From Kitasatospora purpeofusca (GTDB lineage: Bacteria > Actinomycetota > Actinomycetes > Streptomycetales > Streptomycetaceae): a stretch of 64,000 nt of DNA. The first letter of the stretch is position 1. Each line of letters begins with the position of its first letter. Both the position numbers and the translations under genes were made by a program. A model generated the notes under the pieces. The model had not been told where the DNA came from. It saw only the letters and a list, made by a program, of their open reading frames with translations, and made no database searches. The DNA is taken from NCBI RefSeq assembly GCF_000718025.1, contig NZ_JODS01000012.1, positions 62,001-126,000 on the forward strand, read 5' to 3'. Shown here piece by piece: positions 1 to 9,491 of the stretch.

Positions 1-562
1 AAGATCAGCGGCAGCGCGTTGTTGCTGGCCGCCTCCGCGCTCGGGCTGACCATGCCCATCCCGACCGCGATCCAGGTGAGCGCCAGGGCGAACAGGGTGA
101 GCAGCCCGAACGCGGCGAACCACTCCAGCACCGTGGCGTCCGTGGAGCGGAAGCCGATGGCCACGCCGACGGCGCCGACCAGCACGACACTGAGGACCGC
201 CTGCAGCACGCTGCCGACGACATGCCCGGTCAGTACCGACCCCCGGTGGATCGCCATCGTCCGGAAGCGGGCGACGATGCCCTCGGTCATGTCGTTGGAC
301 ACCGAGACGGCCGTGCCGACCGTGGTGCCGCCGATGGTCATCAGCAGGATGCCCGGCACGAGGTAGGCGACGTACGCGGAGCGGTCGGCACCGGCGCCGC
401 CGATGCCCGCGCTCATCACGTCGCCGAAGACGTAGACGAAGAGCAGCAGCAGGACGACCGGCGTGAGCAGCAGGTTCAGGGTCAGCGACGGGTAGCGCCG
501 GGCGTGCAGCAGATTGCGCCGCAGCATGGTCGACGAGTCGCGGACGGCGAGGGACAGGGAAC

Positions 563-566
<4 letters not shown>
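1..566 (-). CDS. DrrB-type ABC-2 exporter permease (partial, 3' end off window)
   Basis: Membrane permease half of a drug-type ABC exporter. The start ATG (564-566) overlaps the stop of the ATPase gene as ATGA, so the two are translationally coupled. The visible 188 or so residues read MSSLSLAVRDSSTMLRRN, then a hydrophobic segment around LLLTPVVLLLLFVYVFG, the VPGILLMTIGG stretch and the SVSNDMTEGIVARFRTM loop that is typical of DrrB/ABC-2 permeases, followed by two more membrane segments. The C-terminal part lies beyond the left edge. Works with the ATPase at 563-1564; substrate unknown, daunorubicin-resistance naming is by family only. Confidence 0.88.
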
Positions 567-1564
<998 letters not shown>

Positions 1565-1690
1565 GTGGTCCTCCCGTTCGGGGACTCGGTGACGACTGAT
1601 TGGTGCGCGGAGGGGCAGTTCGGGGCGTGCGTGCGGAGGTCGGACCGGGGGCGAAGTCGTGGGGAGGGGCCGCGGGGTGGGGCCGCGGGA

Positions 1691-2536
1691 TCAGGGCTTG
1701 GCGCGGAGGACGTCGATGTTGCCGTACCGGGTGCGGGCGCGGACCTCGACGGTGCCCTCGGACTTCCCCGGGGCGTCGGAGGCGGAGAGCATGTTGCGGA
1801 CCTGGCCGGAGGCCGAGCCGAGGTCCAGCCAGGCCGCCGTGCCCTCCCGGATGCCGACCTCGATGGCGCCGTAGGAGGTCTCCAGTTGGACGCTGCCCCG
1901 GGCCACCTCGCCGATGCGCAGGGTGCCGTGGGCGGTGGTGGCGGCGACCGAACCGCCGGCCCGCCGGACCTCGATGTCGCCGTTGGCCCCGCTCACCCGG
2001 AGATCACCGTTGGCGAGGTCGACGGTCGTGGTGCCGTGGGTGTTCTTCAGTACGGCGGGGCCGTCGATCCGGCCGATCCGCAGGCTGCCGGAGCTGGTGG
2101 TGACCTCCGCCTCGCCCTCGATCCGCTCCACGGTGACCGAGCCGTGCGCGGCGGCCAGCCGCAGCGGGCCGGTGGTGTCGAAGCGGACGTCCCCGGAGGA
2201 GGTCTTCACCTCGGTCTCGCCCAGCCGCCCCTCGCCCAGCACCTGGGCCCAGGCGCCGCCCACCTCGATCCGCGAGTCCGCAGGCAGCTCGACCGTGACG
2301 TCCACGGTGCCGACGCGGCCGACGAGGTAGCGCGGCTTGGGCGTCCGGACGGTGAGCACCCCGGCGGCGAAGGAGACCTCGGTCTGCTCGGCGGACCGCA
2401 CGTCCAGGTCCTTCTTCGGATCGCGCGGCCGCACCTCGACGACGGTGTCCGGCCGGTCGACGGCGATGAAGTGGATGGAGCCGGCCTCGACGTGCGCGGT
2501 GACGGCGATCGGGTCGGGAGTGTCGAACGAAGGCAT
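1691..2536 (-). CDS. DUF4097 beta-repeat protein
   Basis: 281-aa protein made of a repeating beta-strand pattern (for example TSSGDVRF, THGTTTVDL, ANGDLRV, AHGTLRIGEV, SYGAIEVGI), the right-handed DUF4097/adhesin-like solenoid. No signal peptide or membrane segment is visible, so it is probably cytoplasmic. Start chosen at ATG 2534-2536 (MPSFDTPDP), preceded by GAGGACGGG; the reading frame stays open further upstream but that part is arginine/proline-rich with no family match. First gene of the operon with the DrrAB exporter; its biochemical role is not known. Confidence 0.85.
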   Translation of the reverse strand: MPSFDTPDPIAVTAHVEAGSIHFIAVDRPDTVVEVRPRDPKKDLDVRSAEQTEVSFAAGVLTVRTPKPRYLVGRVGTVDVTVELPADSRIEVGGAWAQVLGEGRLGETEVKTSSGDVRFDTTGPLRLAAAHGSVTVERIEGEAEVTTSSGSLRIGRIDGPAVLKNTHGTTTVDLANGDLRVSGANGDIEVRRAGGSVAATTAHGTLRIGEVARGSVQLETSYGAIEVGIREGTAAWLDLGSASGQVRNMLSASDAPGKSEGTVEVRARTRYGNIDVLRAKP

Positions 2537-2903
2537 GGTGATCCCGTCCTCGGGGGTGTCCGGTGGGGGCCCGGCGGGTCGGTCCGGCGGCCGGCGCCAC
2601 CGCTTGACGGTGCTACCGGCGTACCGGACCGACCTCGCGCCGCGGGCTCCCGGCATGGGCGCTGAGGTTCATTGACGCCATGATGGCACCATGATGACGC
2701 CAAGCGCAAGCCTTTTGTGCACCCGAGTGGCACTGGATTGGCGACATCTGCTCCGTCCGGGCGAAGACGGCACCCTCGCGCCCGTGGCACCAGGGCATTG
2801 GGACGGCGCCCTGACCCGACCGGACCGACCGACACCGTCCTCCGAACAGCAGTGGCAGCACTGGCGCCACTTCGGCGCCAGCTGACGCCACAGGCGGCAC
2901 ACC
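2537..2903. other. Intergenic region with operator-like repeats
   Basis: 367 bp between the DUF4097 operon and the methyltransferase gene. I see no convincing coding sequence. It holds the repeat block at 2673-2702 and a perfect TGGCGCC/GGCGCCA inverted repeat (2862-2868 / 2874-2880, 5-nt loop), with another TGACGCCA at 2883-2890. It should contain the promoter of the leftward DUF4097-drrAB operon. Confidence 0.5.
2673..2702. promoter_or_regulatory. Candidate operator: CATGATG direct repeats framed by TGACGCCA
   Basis: CATGATG occurs twice at exactly 11-bp spacing (2679 and 2690), and TGACGCCA twice at 22-bp spacing (2673 and 2695). One- and two-helical-turn periodicity is typical of a tandem protein-binding site. 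It lies 137-166 bp upstream of the DUF4097 start. The binding protein is unknown. Confidence 0.4.
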
Positions 2904-3644
2904 TCAGGCGCCGCCCGCCCCCTCGTCCACGCCCACCAGCAGCCACCGCGCCGGCAGCTCGATCCGGTCGCCGTCCGCCGTGAACTCCGTGGTGGCCAGC
3001 GGCATGTCACCGGAGTCCAGGACCGCCAGCCCGGCCGCGCCGAACAGCTTCGCGAAGGCCGCGTCGGCCACCTCGGCGGGCGCCAGCCCGTGGGCGAACA
3101 CCGGGCGCAGCTTCGGCGGCGGCCCCGCCGGCCCCCCGGCCAGGTCCGCCAGGAACCGCTTGGCCGCCTCGGCCAGCTCGACCACGAACGCCCGGCCGCG
3201 CCGCCCGGCCAGCACCGCGACGGCCTCGGCGACCGGCCCCCGGTCGGCCGGATCGCTCTGGTGGATCACCCCGCGCAGATAGAGGTTGACATCGCCGAGG
3301 CGGTCGTGGAGCGCGCGGACGGCTCCGGCGTCGGTGGCGTCCAGCCGGGCGTACTCGGCCGATCCGGCCGGGTCGTTCCGCCGGGCCAGTTCCACCGCGG
3401 CCTCCGACAGGTCGACCCCCAGCACCCGGGCGAACCGTCCGGCCAGGAAGCGCGTCTGCGTCCCGCTGCCGCAGCCGAGGTCGACCAGCGGCAGCTCCGG
3501 GTCGACCAGCCCCGGCCGGAACAGCGCGAGGTGGCGCTCCGCCACCAGGGCCGCCTCCGCGTCCCAGATCACCGCCCCGGGCTCGTCCGGCGCATCCCGC
3601 CAGAACCCCTCCCAGGCACCCAGGTACCGACTCGTCACAGTCAT
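2904..3644 (-). CDS. Class I SAM-dependent methyltransferase
   Basis: 246-aa Rossmann-fold methyltransferase. The SAM-binding motif I reads VDLGCGSGTQTRFL, followed by the acidic end of strand 2 (VLGVDLSEAAVELA) and a motif II/III region (EYARLDATDAG). Substrate cannot be read from sequence. ATG 3642-3644 is preferred over the TTG five codons upstream because GGAGG sits 8 nt before it. It stands alone, divergent from the MfnB-like gene; the 240 bp between them should carry both promoters. Confidence 0.88.
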   Translation of the reverse strand: MTVTSRYLGAWEGFWRDAPDEPGAVIWDAEAALVAERHLALFRPGLVDPELPLVDLGCGSGTQTRFLAGRFARVLGVDLSEAAVELARRNDPAGSAEYARLDATDAGAVRALHDRLGDVNLYLRGVIHQSDPADRGPVAEAVAVLAGRRGRAFVVELAEAAKRFLADLAGGPAGPPPKLRPVFAHGLAPAEVADAAFAKLFGAAGLAVLDSGDMPLATTEFTADGDRIELPARWLLVGVDEGAGGA

Positions 3645-3884
3645 GACGGAGACCTCCAAGCGTCACTCGCAGTGGCCGCAATGTATCCGTCGGTCGTCGT
3701 CCCCGGTGGCCGCGGCAGCACGGAAAGGCACGCGGGCGTGGCAAACACTCACCCCTTCGAGTGAGGGCGCATCATACGGGGTTGATCAGTACGACGAACT
3801 GACTTCGCATCACCCCGATGGCGTGCACATGGCGGCGAGATAGCGTCGCCGCCGACCGTGATCGACTCGGAGGGGTGGAGTGGC

Positions 3885-5243
3885 GTGCACAGCACAGTGA
3901 AGGCGGACCGGCGGCTGCTGGTCAGCGTGTTCGGACCGCAGGAGGCCCGGGAGGCCGTGCTCGGGGGAGCCAGGATCATCGACAGCGAGGACCCGCGCAG
4001 CGCCCTCGGCACCATCAAACCGTGCCGGATCATGGACATCGCCGACGCCGTGCTCGCCGCCCGCCGCGACCTGCCGGTGCAGCTGAGCACCAACATCGGC
4101 GAGGACCAGCTGCTGCACCGGCGCGCGGCAAACGGCCTCGCCGTCGCCAAGTCCCCCTACGAGACGGTCGGCAAGGCCGCCCAGGCCGCCCTCGGTGTCG
4201 CCGCCGCGATGGGCACCCTGGTCCACCCCTGCCCGATCGTGAAGGTCGGCCTCGACGGCATGGACGTCGACCGGCTCGGCGACGTGCTGGGCGAGATCAC
4301 CGCGACCCTGCGCCGGGTGGACGGACTGCGCCGGACCAGGGTGATGTCCGTGCTGTTCGCCCAGGACCTCGACCTGTGGGACGCGCGGAAGACCCTACCG
4401 CAGGTCCGCCGCGCCCTGGTCGGACTGCGCGAGTACGACCCGTCCGCGCCGGACGCCCCCGGTGCCTTCGACCTGGCCGGCCTCGCGGACGCCCTGCTCG
4501 CCGAGGACGGCCTCCCGCTCTTCCCGGACGCCCCCGGCACCCGCCCGACCGAGGCAGAGCTCAAGGCCCGCGGGGCCCTGCCGGCCGCCGCAGGCGGCAC
4601 CCACGTCACGGTCAACGAGCCCTTCGCGCACGCCGATCACGGCCTGACCCGGCAGCGCCGCACCGACCGCGAGGCGATCCGCGCCATGGTCGAGGCGAGC
4701 GCGGCGGCCGGCGCGGACGCCATCATGATCGACACCAGCATTCTGCTCAAGGTCGCCAGGATCGGCCTGATCTCCACGGCCGGCAACGAGGAGGTGGTCG
4801 ACCTCGACGCGCACGACACCGACGCCCACGGCCTGACCCGGAGGGGCATCCTCACCCTCGACGAGATCCGCTTCTTCGTCGACCTGTGCCACGCCCGCGG
4901 CCTGGAGGCCAACCTGGCCGGCTCGGTGCAGAGCCACCAGGCGCAGCAGATCTGGCGACTGGTCCCGGATCTCGACCAGTTGTCGGCGCGCGGCGGCGTG
5001 GTCGCCCCGTCCCGCGACCCGCTGCGCGGCACCGGTGCGGACACCCGGCACGAGCGGGTCGTGCAGAGCGAGCTGGTCGCCGGCCTCGTCCCGCCGGAGC
5101 AGGGCGGCCACCTGGTCGTGCCGGAGCACATGGCGCGCTCGCCGAAGTTCCGCACGGACCTGGACGCCCTGCTCGCCCGGCACCCCGGCCTCGCGGTCCG
5201 GTTCGCCGGACCGGACGGCATGCCGGACGGCACCGCGGACTGA
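3885..5243 (+). CDS. MfnB-like (5-formylfuran-3-yl)methyl phosphate synthase with large insertion
   Basis: 452-aa TIM-barrel protein. Pieces match methanogen MfnB, which condenses two glyceraldehyde-3-phosphates to 4-(hydroxymethyl)-2-furancarboxaldehyde phosphate: LLVSVFGPQEAREAVLGGARIIDSEDP near the start, IVKVGLDGMD in the middle, then GADAIMIDTS and EIRFFVDLCHARGLEANLAGS followed by ARGGVV near the end. MfnB is about 235 aa; the extra length is mainly an insertion between the IVKVGL and MIDTS strands. GTG 3885 is chosen because GGAGGGG lies 8 nt upstream; a GTG nine codons earlier has no such site. No furan-using partner is visible nearby. Catalytic residues were not checked one by one. 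Confidence 0.72.
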   Translation: MHSTVKADRRLLVSVFGPQEAREAVLGGARIIDSEDPRSALGTIKPCRIMDIADAVLAARRDLPVQLSTNIGEDQLLHRRAANGLAVAKSPYETVGKAAQAALGVAAAMGTLVHPCPIVKVGLDGMDVDRLGDVLGEITATLRRVDGLRRTRVMSVLFAQDLDLWDARKTLPQVRRALVGLREYDPSAPDAPGAFDLAGLADALLAEDGLPLFPDAPGTRPTEAELKARGALPAAAGGTHVTVNEPFAHADHGLTRQRRTDREAIRAMVEASAAAGADAIMIDTSILLKVARIGLISTAGNEEVVDLDAHDTDAHGLTRRGILTLDEIRFFVDLCHARGLEANLAGSVQSHQAQQIWRLVPDLDQLSARGGVVAPSRDPLRGTGADTRHERVVQSELVAGLVPPEQGGHLVVPEHMARSPKFRTDLDALLARHPGLAVRFAGPDGMPDGTAD

Positions 5244-5277
5244 TCCGCGGGAGCAGGTCACCGGGGTTCCGGCCAGG

Positions 5278-5324
5278 CCGCGTGGCCGGAGGGACAGCGC
5301 GTCGCCGTCCCTCCGGCCACGCGG
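5278..5324. terminator. Bidirectional terminator, 18-bp perfect stem
   Basis: Arms 5278-5295 and 5307-5324 are exact reverse complements with an 11-nt loop. It lies between two convergent genes, the MfnB-like gene and the PstS-like gene, and ends six bases before the latter's stop, so it should serve both. Confidence 0.85.
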
Positions 5325-5329
5325 TGGCG

Positions 5330-6355
5330 TCAGGTGTTGGTGATGCTGCCGCAGTTGGCGATCGGGACGAAGCCGTAGGCGACGATCACGGCCGGGTGGG
5401 CGCAGATCCAGCCCTGCGGTCCGAAGACGCTCCGCAGCGCGACGCCGTGGGTGTTGGTGCCGGTGTACTCGGCGGAGCGGAAGATGTGCCACAGCGATCG
5501 GCCGTAGGGCGTCGCGAGGAACGGCGCGTTGATGTTCTGCGAGGCGTCGACGGGCGCGATCGCGTTGACGCTGCGCAGGGTCAGCGGCCCGGGCGACTCC
5601 ACCGCCGTGCCGTGGCCCCGATGGACCTGGTCGATGTAGACGCCGACCGAGTACGGGAACACCACGTCGATGTCGTCGAGCACCGGGTCGGTGCCCCGGT
5701 CGTTGCGCGGCCCGGAGGTCACGCAGGCACCGGGGACGATCGCCGTACCGCCGCCGAGGGCCTTCAGGAAGGCGACCCGGGTGTCCGAGGTCGACTGCGG
5801 CAGGTACGGCTTGATGGTGGCGTTGGCGAGGGAGGGATCGATCTGCAGCCAGTTGGTGGCGGTGCATTCGTAGACGGCCTTGAGCTGGGCGGTGGTGAGG
5901 TTGACCGGTGCGTGGCCGCCCGCCTTGGCCGACCAGGTGACGGCGTCCCTGGCGAACGGCACGAAGGAGTACGGCTTGGGGTCGCCCGGCGACACGCTGC
6001 GCGAGGAGCGGGCGAAGTCCAGCGTGCTGATCGTGGTGTTGATCAGCGCGGTGAAGCCCGGCCCGGAGCCGTCGGGCCGGTTGATCGACAAGGCGCCGGC
6101 CTTGGGGGTGATCGGGTTGGTGCCGGTCACGTCCCAGCTGTAGAGGCGCGGCAGTCCGGGCAGGGCGGCCGCGTTGTAGTCGACGGAGGTCCTGTTCATG
6201 AACCGCTGGGTGGTGTCGACGCCGACGCCGACCAGATCGGTGGCGGCCGGCACGACACCGGCCGGCGGGTCGGCCACCGCTGCCGGTGCCGTCACGGCGA
6301 AGGCGCACAGGGCGGCGGCGAGGCCGGTCGCCGCACGGGCGAGTGTCGAACGCAT
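5330..6355 (-). CDS. Secreted PstS-like phosphate-binding family protein
   Basis: 341 aa with a Sec signal peptide (MRSTLARAATGLAAALCAF... cut after AVADPP). The mature part has the actinobacterial PstS-like pattern: LVGVGVDTTQRFMN, LYSWDVTGTNPITPKAG, DFARSSRSVSPGD, FVPFARDAVTW and LTTAQLKAVYECTATNW. No lipobox cysteine is seen, so it is probably released rather than lipid-anchored. ATG 6353-6355 follows GGAGGGG by 8 nt. No pst permease or ATPase genes are adjacent, so it may be a stand-alone binding or surface protein. Confidence 0.82.
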   Translation of the reverse strand: MRSTLARAATGLAAALCAFAVTAPAAVADPPAGVVPAATDLVGVGVDTTQRFMNRTSVDYNAAALPGLPRLYSWDVTGTNPITPKAGALSINRPDGSGPGFTALINTTISTLDFARSSRSVSPGDPKPYSFVPFARDAVTWSAKAGGHAPVNLTTAQLKAVYECTATNWLQIDPSLANATIKPYLPQSTSDTRVAFLKALGGGTAIVPGACVTSGPRNDRGTDPVLDDIDVVFPYSVGVYIDQVHRGHGTAVESPGPLTLRSVNAIAPVDASQNINAPFLATPYGRSLWHIFRSAEYTGTNTHGVALRSVFGPQGWICAHPAVIVAYGFVPIANCGSITNT

Positions 6356-6594
6356 CGAGGATCCCCTCCTGGGTACCGTCCCTCCGGCCGGACCGGCCGG
6401 GGGTGCGGTCATCCTCGATCGCGGGCCCGGTCGCCGACAATGCCGTTGATCCCGCAACTCGCGCCCGGCACATTCGAGTTGAGCACGGTCGACCTGCCTG
6501 TGCGGTCCGGACGGGCAGCGGCGGACGGGTCGAGAATTCTTCCCCCGGCCACCCGGCGGCGGTCGGCGGACCGACCCTCGCCGGGTGGCCGCCC

Positions 6595-6664
6595 GATGGC
6601 CTACGGGTGGCCGACGGACGGCCGATGGGTGGCCGACGGGTGGCCTACGGGTGGCCGACGGGTC
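6595..6664. repeat. Degenerate tandem GGTGGCC(G/T)ACGG repeats
   Basis: About 70 bp of imperfect 12-20 bp units built on GCCTACGGGTGGCCGACGG and its variants, directly after the stop of the large secreted protein gene (read leftward). No stem-loop of terminator type is evident. The rest of the 307-bp gap between the two leftward secreted-protein genes (6356-6662) shows no gene. Confidence 0.6.
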
Positions 6665-8696
6665 AGGCGAGCTTCTGGCAGAGCAGCGCGTACGGCCGCG
6701 CCGCCCAGAGCTGCCACCAGGGCTGGCTGTAGGCCACCCCGGCGACGAACTCGTCGTCCGCGCACTGGCCCTTGCCGAAGCCGTACGCGAAGTCGCCACC
6801 ACCGGCCACCGCCGGGCGGTTGTCGCCCTTGTCGAACCACAGGGTGCGGCTCGCGGTGCCGAGCGGGGTGGCGGACTCGGCACAGAGCACGCCGAGCGTC
6901 CGGCCGTTGCGGCTGTAGCCGGAGACGAAGGAGCCGGCGGGGCACTGCGCCTTGGCGTAGCCCGGCGCCCAGTCGGTGTTCACGTACGTCCCGCCGTGGT
7001 CGACGACGTAGCCGTGGTTCGCGCCCCAGAGGTTCGCGCGGGTGACGTCGCTGCACAGGCCGTTGTCGCTGCCGTGGGCGAGGCCCAGCAGCCGGGTGCC
7101 GTCGGGGCAGGAGGCCTTGAGGGCCGACGGGTCCCAGTCCGGCCGGGTCCGCAGGTAAGCGGACTGGTTGTCGTCGATCAGACCCGCGCTTAGCGTGGTC
7201 CAGTTCACCAGCGGCACCGGGGACTGCCCGGCACTCCAGGACGTGATCGGCCACTCGCGGTGGAACGCGAGGAACGGCAGGTCCTGTTCGAGGACCGGCG
7301 TGCCGAGGACGACGAGGCGGGCCATCAGCGCCCCGTTGATGTCGAGTCCGCCGTAGAGGGCGATCGTGCCGTTGACCTCCGGCTCGGGGTGGGTGGCGTC
7401 CAGGAGCACCGAACCGTTCACCGCCACCCGAAGGTAAGGCTCGATCGACGCCTTGACGCCGACCGTGTCGTAGAGGGCGACGGAGGCTTCGGCGAGCAGC
7501 CCGGCCTTCGCCGTGGCGGAGCCCCGGAGGTCGAGGCGCAGCGGGGAGACGGTGGAGGTGCCGGGGTCGGTGGTGGTGGTCCAGCCCGGGCCCTTGACGT
7601 AGTCGGAGTGGACGCCCCAGGTGCCGTCGTACGCCTGCTCCGCGTCGAGGGTGACGGTGCCGTCGGCGCTGATGTCGGCGTAGAGGGTGAAGGCCAGGTT
7701 GATCACCACGGGCAGGACGCCGACCATGACCACCGGGCTGGCGCTGTACGAGGCCAGGGCGATCCGGACCGGGCCGGTGCTGCCGGTGAGGGCGGCGCTG
7801 ACGTGCCAGTCGGCGTGGGCGCCCAGGGTGAAGCCGATCCGGGCCTGCTGCGGGTCGATCAGGCCGAGGCCGCCCCGGTAGGAGAAGTCGACGGCGGGGT
7901 GGAGTTCGACCGAGCCGGAGAGTTTGGCCGAGGAGCCGCCCGGCAGCGGGACGGTGGCGTCGGCGCTCAGCCCGAGGCCGCCGGAGACCGAGCCGCTGCC
8001 GGAGGTCGGGCCGATGTCGCTGGTGACCTGGAGGCCGCTGATCCAGGGCTTGACCTCGAAGGCGGCGGGGCTTATCGCGCTGTGCAGGTCGGCGCTGGTC
8101 GCGCCGAGCAGTTCGGGGAGGGTCGCCGGGCGGGTGGTGACGGCGACCGTCCCGTCGGCGGCGGGCTGGACGCCGGTGACGGCGACCAGTGCGCCGTGCG
8201 GGGCGGCCGGGGTGGGCGGACTGTCGATCAGCTGGCCCGGCTGGACGGCGGCCGCGGCGGGCGCGGCGGATCCGCTCGGGGCCGCTTCGGTCTTCGCCGC
8301 TCCCTCGGCGGACTCCGTCCCGGCCGGGGCGAGTACGGCGGTGCCGGCCTTCGGGTCGTAGGAGGAGAGCGCGAGTGCCGGGGCGGCGGTGGTGGTGGCG
8401 GGCGCGCTGCCCTGCGCCGGCCTCACCACGGTGGCCTCGGGGGTGGTGTCGGTGCTCGGCGGGGCGAGCTTCGTGGGCAGGTCGGCCACGCCGGGGGCTC
8501 CGGGCGAACCGGGGGCTTCGGGGGCCTCGGCGCGGGCGGAGGCGGTGGTGGCGGGCGCGGTGGTCGTACTGGTCGAGCTGGTCGTGGTGGGCGCCGGGCC
8601 GGCCGCGGTGGCCGAGGTCGCGCCCAGGACGCTGCCGCAGAGGAGGAGCACGGTCGTTGTCGCGGCGGCTGACAGCGTCAGCTTGCGCACGGTCAC
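6663..8696 (-). CDS. Large secreted protein of unknown function
   Basis: 677 aa. A Sec signal peptide (VRKLTLSAAATTTVLLLCGSVLG, cut after ATSATA) is followed by a low-complexity Ala/Thr/Pro-rich stretch to about residue 190, then a beta-rich region (residues about 210-480) with repeated VELHPAVDF, VSAALTGSTG, VALYDTVGV type strands, and a Cys-containing C-terminal domain with repeated SCPDGTRLLGLA, QCPAGSFVSGYS, QCADDEFVAGVA units (about residues 535-677), each probably one disulfide-bonded module. I do not recognise the family. GTG 8694-8696 follows AAGGGA. It is the first gene leftward of the nucleoside cluster and diverges from it. Confidence 0.7.
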   Translation of the reverse strand: MTVRKLTLSAAATTTVLLLCGSVLGATSATAAGPAPTTTSSTSTTTAPATTASARAEAPEAPGSPGAPGVADLPTKLAPPSTDTTPEATVVRPAQGSAPATTTAAPALALSSYDPKAGTAVLAPAGTESAEGAAKTEAAPSGSAAPAAAAVQPGQLIDSPPTPAAPHGALVAVTGVQPAADGTVAVTTRPATLPELLGATSADLHSAISPAAFEVKPWISGLQVTSDIGPTSGSGSVSGGLGLSADATVPLPGGSSAKLSGSVELHPAVDFSYRGGLGLIDPQQARIGFTLGAHADWHVSAALTGSTGPVRIALASYSASPVVMVGVLPVVINLAFTLYADISADGTVTLDAEQAYDGTWGVHSDYVKGPGWTTTTDPGTSTVSPLRLDLRGSATAKAGLLAEASVALYDTVGVKASIEPYLRVAVNGSVLLDATHPEPEVNGTIALYGGLDINGALMARLVVLGTPVLEQDLPFLAFHREWPITSWSAGQSPVPLVNWTTLSAGLIDDNQSAYLRTRPDWDPSALKASCPDGTRLLGLAHGSDNGLCSDVTRANLWGANHGYVVDHGGTYVNTDWAPGYAKAQCPAGSFVSGYSRNGRTLGVLCAESATPLGTASRTLWFDKGDNRPAVAGGGDFAYGFGKGQCADDEFVAGVAYSQPWWQLWAARPYALLCQKLA

Positions 8697-9491
8697 GTGG
8701 AGGGTCCCTTCGTGTCAACGGTGCGGTGGTGGTGCCGACTTGTGGTCGGCCGGGTCGCCGGTGGCTCCGGCAGCCGGGAAGCTAGCAGTCGGCGGAGGGC
8801 GTCTCCTGGTGCTATGTGACGTTTCACAGGTCGCGATCATCAAGATGTCATGTCCCCGCCGTTGAAGCTTTGCCCCGTGCTCGCCACCCCGGGAGGCCGG
8901 GGCGGCCGAGCGTCATGGCCGAGCGGTCGACCCGGGTGGCCGCCGCGGCCGGGGAGCGCGTGAACGGTGGACCGCGGACGGCGGGACCGCGGACGGCAGG
9001 ACCGTGGACGGCGGGACCGGTCGCATCGTGATTCCCCTCGGCAGGCGGCGCACACGGGAGTCGGGCGCGCGGGCCGTTCAGCCGGACGGCGCGGAATCGG
9101 CACCGCACGCTCCTTCACTGAACTCGCGCACCCCCAGGGCGACAAGCGGCCCGCCGGGGGCGCTCGGGGGCGCGCCGGAGCACACGCGCGAAACGCGCGA
9201 GACCGCCTGCGGACACGGGTGCGCCGCCCCGGGGCGACCCGCCTCGACCTGCGGTACCCCCGGACCGGCTGCGGGAGGCGCGTCCGCACGGCCGGCGGGC
9301 CCGGGAGGCGCCGGGCCCAACGGCCGTACGTCAACACGGCGATGACGAAGTTCACCTGCCGGGGTGGAGTAGCCGGCGAATCCGTCAGTAGGCCAACCAT
9401 CCTGTCCTGTAGGGGTGCTAAGACTACGAAGCATGCGCGACAGGGCGCGACGGTCGACCGGGACGGGCCGGCACGGGAGGAGGCGGGGCGG
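8697..9491. other. 795-bp divergent intergenic region upstream of the nucleoside cluster
   Basis: No credible gene is seen, only open frames created by GC bias. It holds the 15-bp tandem repeats at 8969-9013. The last 150 bp become less GC-rich, and TAAGACT near 9419, about 70 bp before the first cluster gene, is a possible -10 element, but no clear -35 was found. Both divergent promoters must lie here. Confidence 0.4.
8969..9013. repeat. Three tandem 15-bp repeats
   Basis: Unit GGACCGCGGACGGCG at 8969, 8984 and 8999, one base changed in each of the second and third copies, and a partial fourth copy (GGACCGG). Non-coding; function unknown. Confidence 0.8.

Noticed and set aside
2691..2885. 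A 64-codon frame upstream of the methyltransferase gene
   Set aside because: No ribosome-binding site or recognisable family; begins inside the operator-like repeats.
3818..7045. A 1075-codon plus-strand open frame running across the MfnB-like, PstS-like and secreted genes
   Set aside because: Arg/Gly/Pro/Ala-rich translation with no domains, and it overlaps three well-supported genes; it is the GC-rich third-position shadow.
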